Position numbers and translations under genes: made by a program. Positions 45,519 to 45,634 of a stretch of DNA of 45,634 nt are shown here, one piece after another. Location of the stretch: NCBI RefSeq assembly GCF_030433855.1, contig NZ_JARUXC010000022.1, positions 1-45,634 of the forward strand. The letters run 5' to 3'. The number at the start of each line of letters is the position of its first letter. Position 1 is the first letter of the stretch. The notes under the pieces were generated by a model. That model worked only from the letters and a program-made list of their open reading frames with translations, did not search any database and was not told the DNA's origin. The DNA is from Agreia sp. PsM10 (GTDB lineage: Bacteria > Actinomycetota > Actinomycetes > Actinomycetales > Microbacteriaceae).

Positions 45519-45634
<116 letters not shown>

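Overview
The window looks like chromosomal DNA of a high-GC actinobacterium, most likely a member of Microbacteriaceae. The signs are the strong third-position GC bias, frequent gcatcc and ggatgc segments, GTG starts, several apparently leaderless promoters (TANNNT followed 6 or 7 bases later by ATG or GTG), a mycothiol-dependent isomerase, LPXTG-type surface proteins and intergenic palindromes of the cttcgacaggctcagggaac type. I see no rRNA, tRNA, CRISPR array, integrase, transposase or phage gene. The last ~120 bases are a poly-G/poly-C tract that looks like a contig-end artefact.

Layout. (1) 108-3287, minus strand: a gentisate (2,5-dihydroxybenzoate) degradation operon of gentisate 1,2-dioxygenase, fumarylpyruvate-type hydrolase, mycothiol-dependent maleylpyruvate isomerase and a MarR regulator. 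(2) 3373-13499: an SMP-30-type lactonase divergent from an operon holding a complete dipeptide-type ABC importer (one protein is a permease-ATPase fusion), a TetR regulator, a GH3 glycosidase and a class C beta-lactamase-like hydrolase. A large inverted repeat in the divergent promoter region is a good candidate operator. (3) 13543-17795: a Sde182-like protein, an iron-sulfur photolyase/cryptochrome, a DUF805 membrane protein and a G5/Excalibur lipoprotein. (4) 17792-20857: a Gfo/Idh/MocA oxidoreductase and a ThuA-like protein divergent from a LacI regulator, with two TTGCGCAA boxes exactly 105 bp apart. (5) 20911-22501: a nucleoside deaminase and a zinc-free quinone oxidoreductase.

(6) 22816-39728 is the most striking region: a 2083-residue secreted multidomain (alpha/alpha)6 glycosidase resembling GH121 beta-L-arabinobiosidase, a 1340-residue LPATG-anchored GH43 enzyme, a LacI regulator, a carbohydrate ABC importer without its ATPase, and a cytoplasmic GH127 beta-L-arabinofuranosidase with the Glu-Cys-Cys-Cys zinc set. 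Gene content matches the Bifidobacterium longum hypBA2/hypAA/hypBA1 system for hydroxyproline-linked beta-L-arabino-oligosaccharides of plant extensins. The inferred route is trimming at the cell surface by GH43 and GH121, uptake of the disaccharide by the ABC importer, and cleavage to L-arabinose inside by GH127, under the LacI repressor.

(7) 39927-45499: a sortase-type (LAATG) surface protein of unknown function, divergent from an autoregulated LacI gene that heads a second carbohydrate ABC importer (two permeases and a lipoprotein), again without an ATPase. Both sugar importers must borrow an ATPase (MsiK/MalK type) encoded elsewhere. Taken together the window is a plant-matter catabolic island: aromatic acids, glucosides, extensin-type arabinans and another unidentified sugar.
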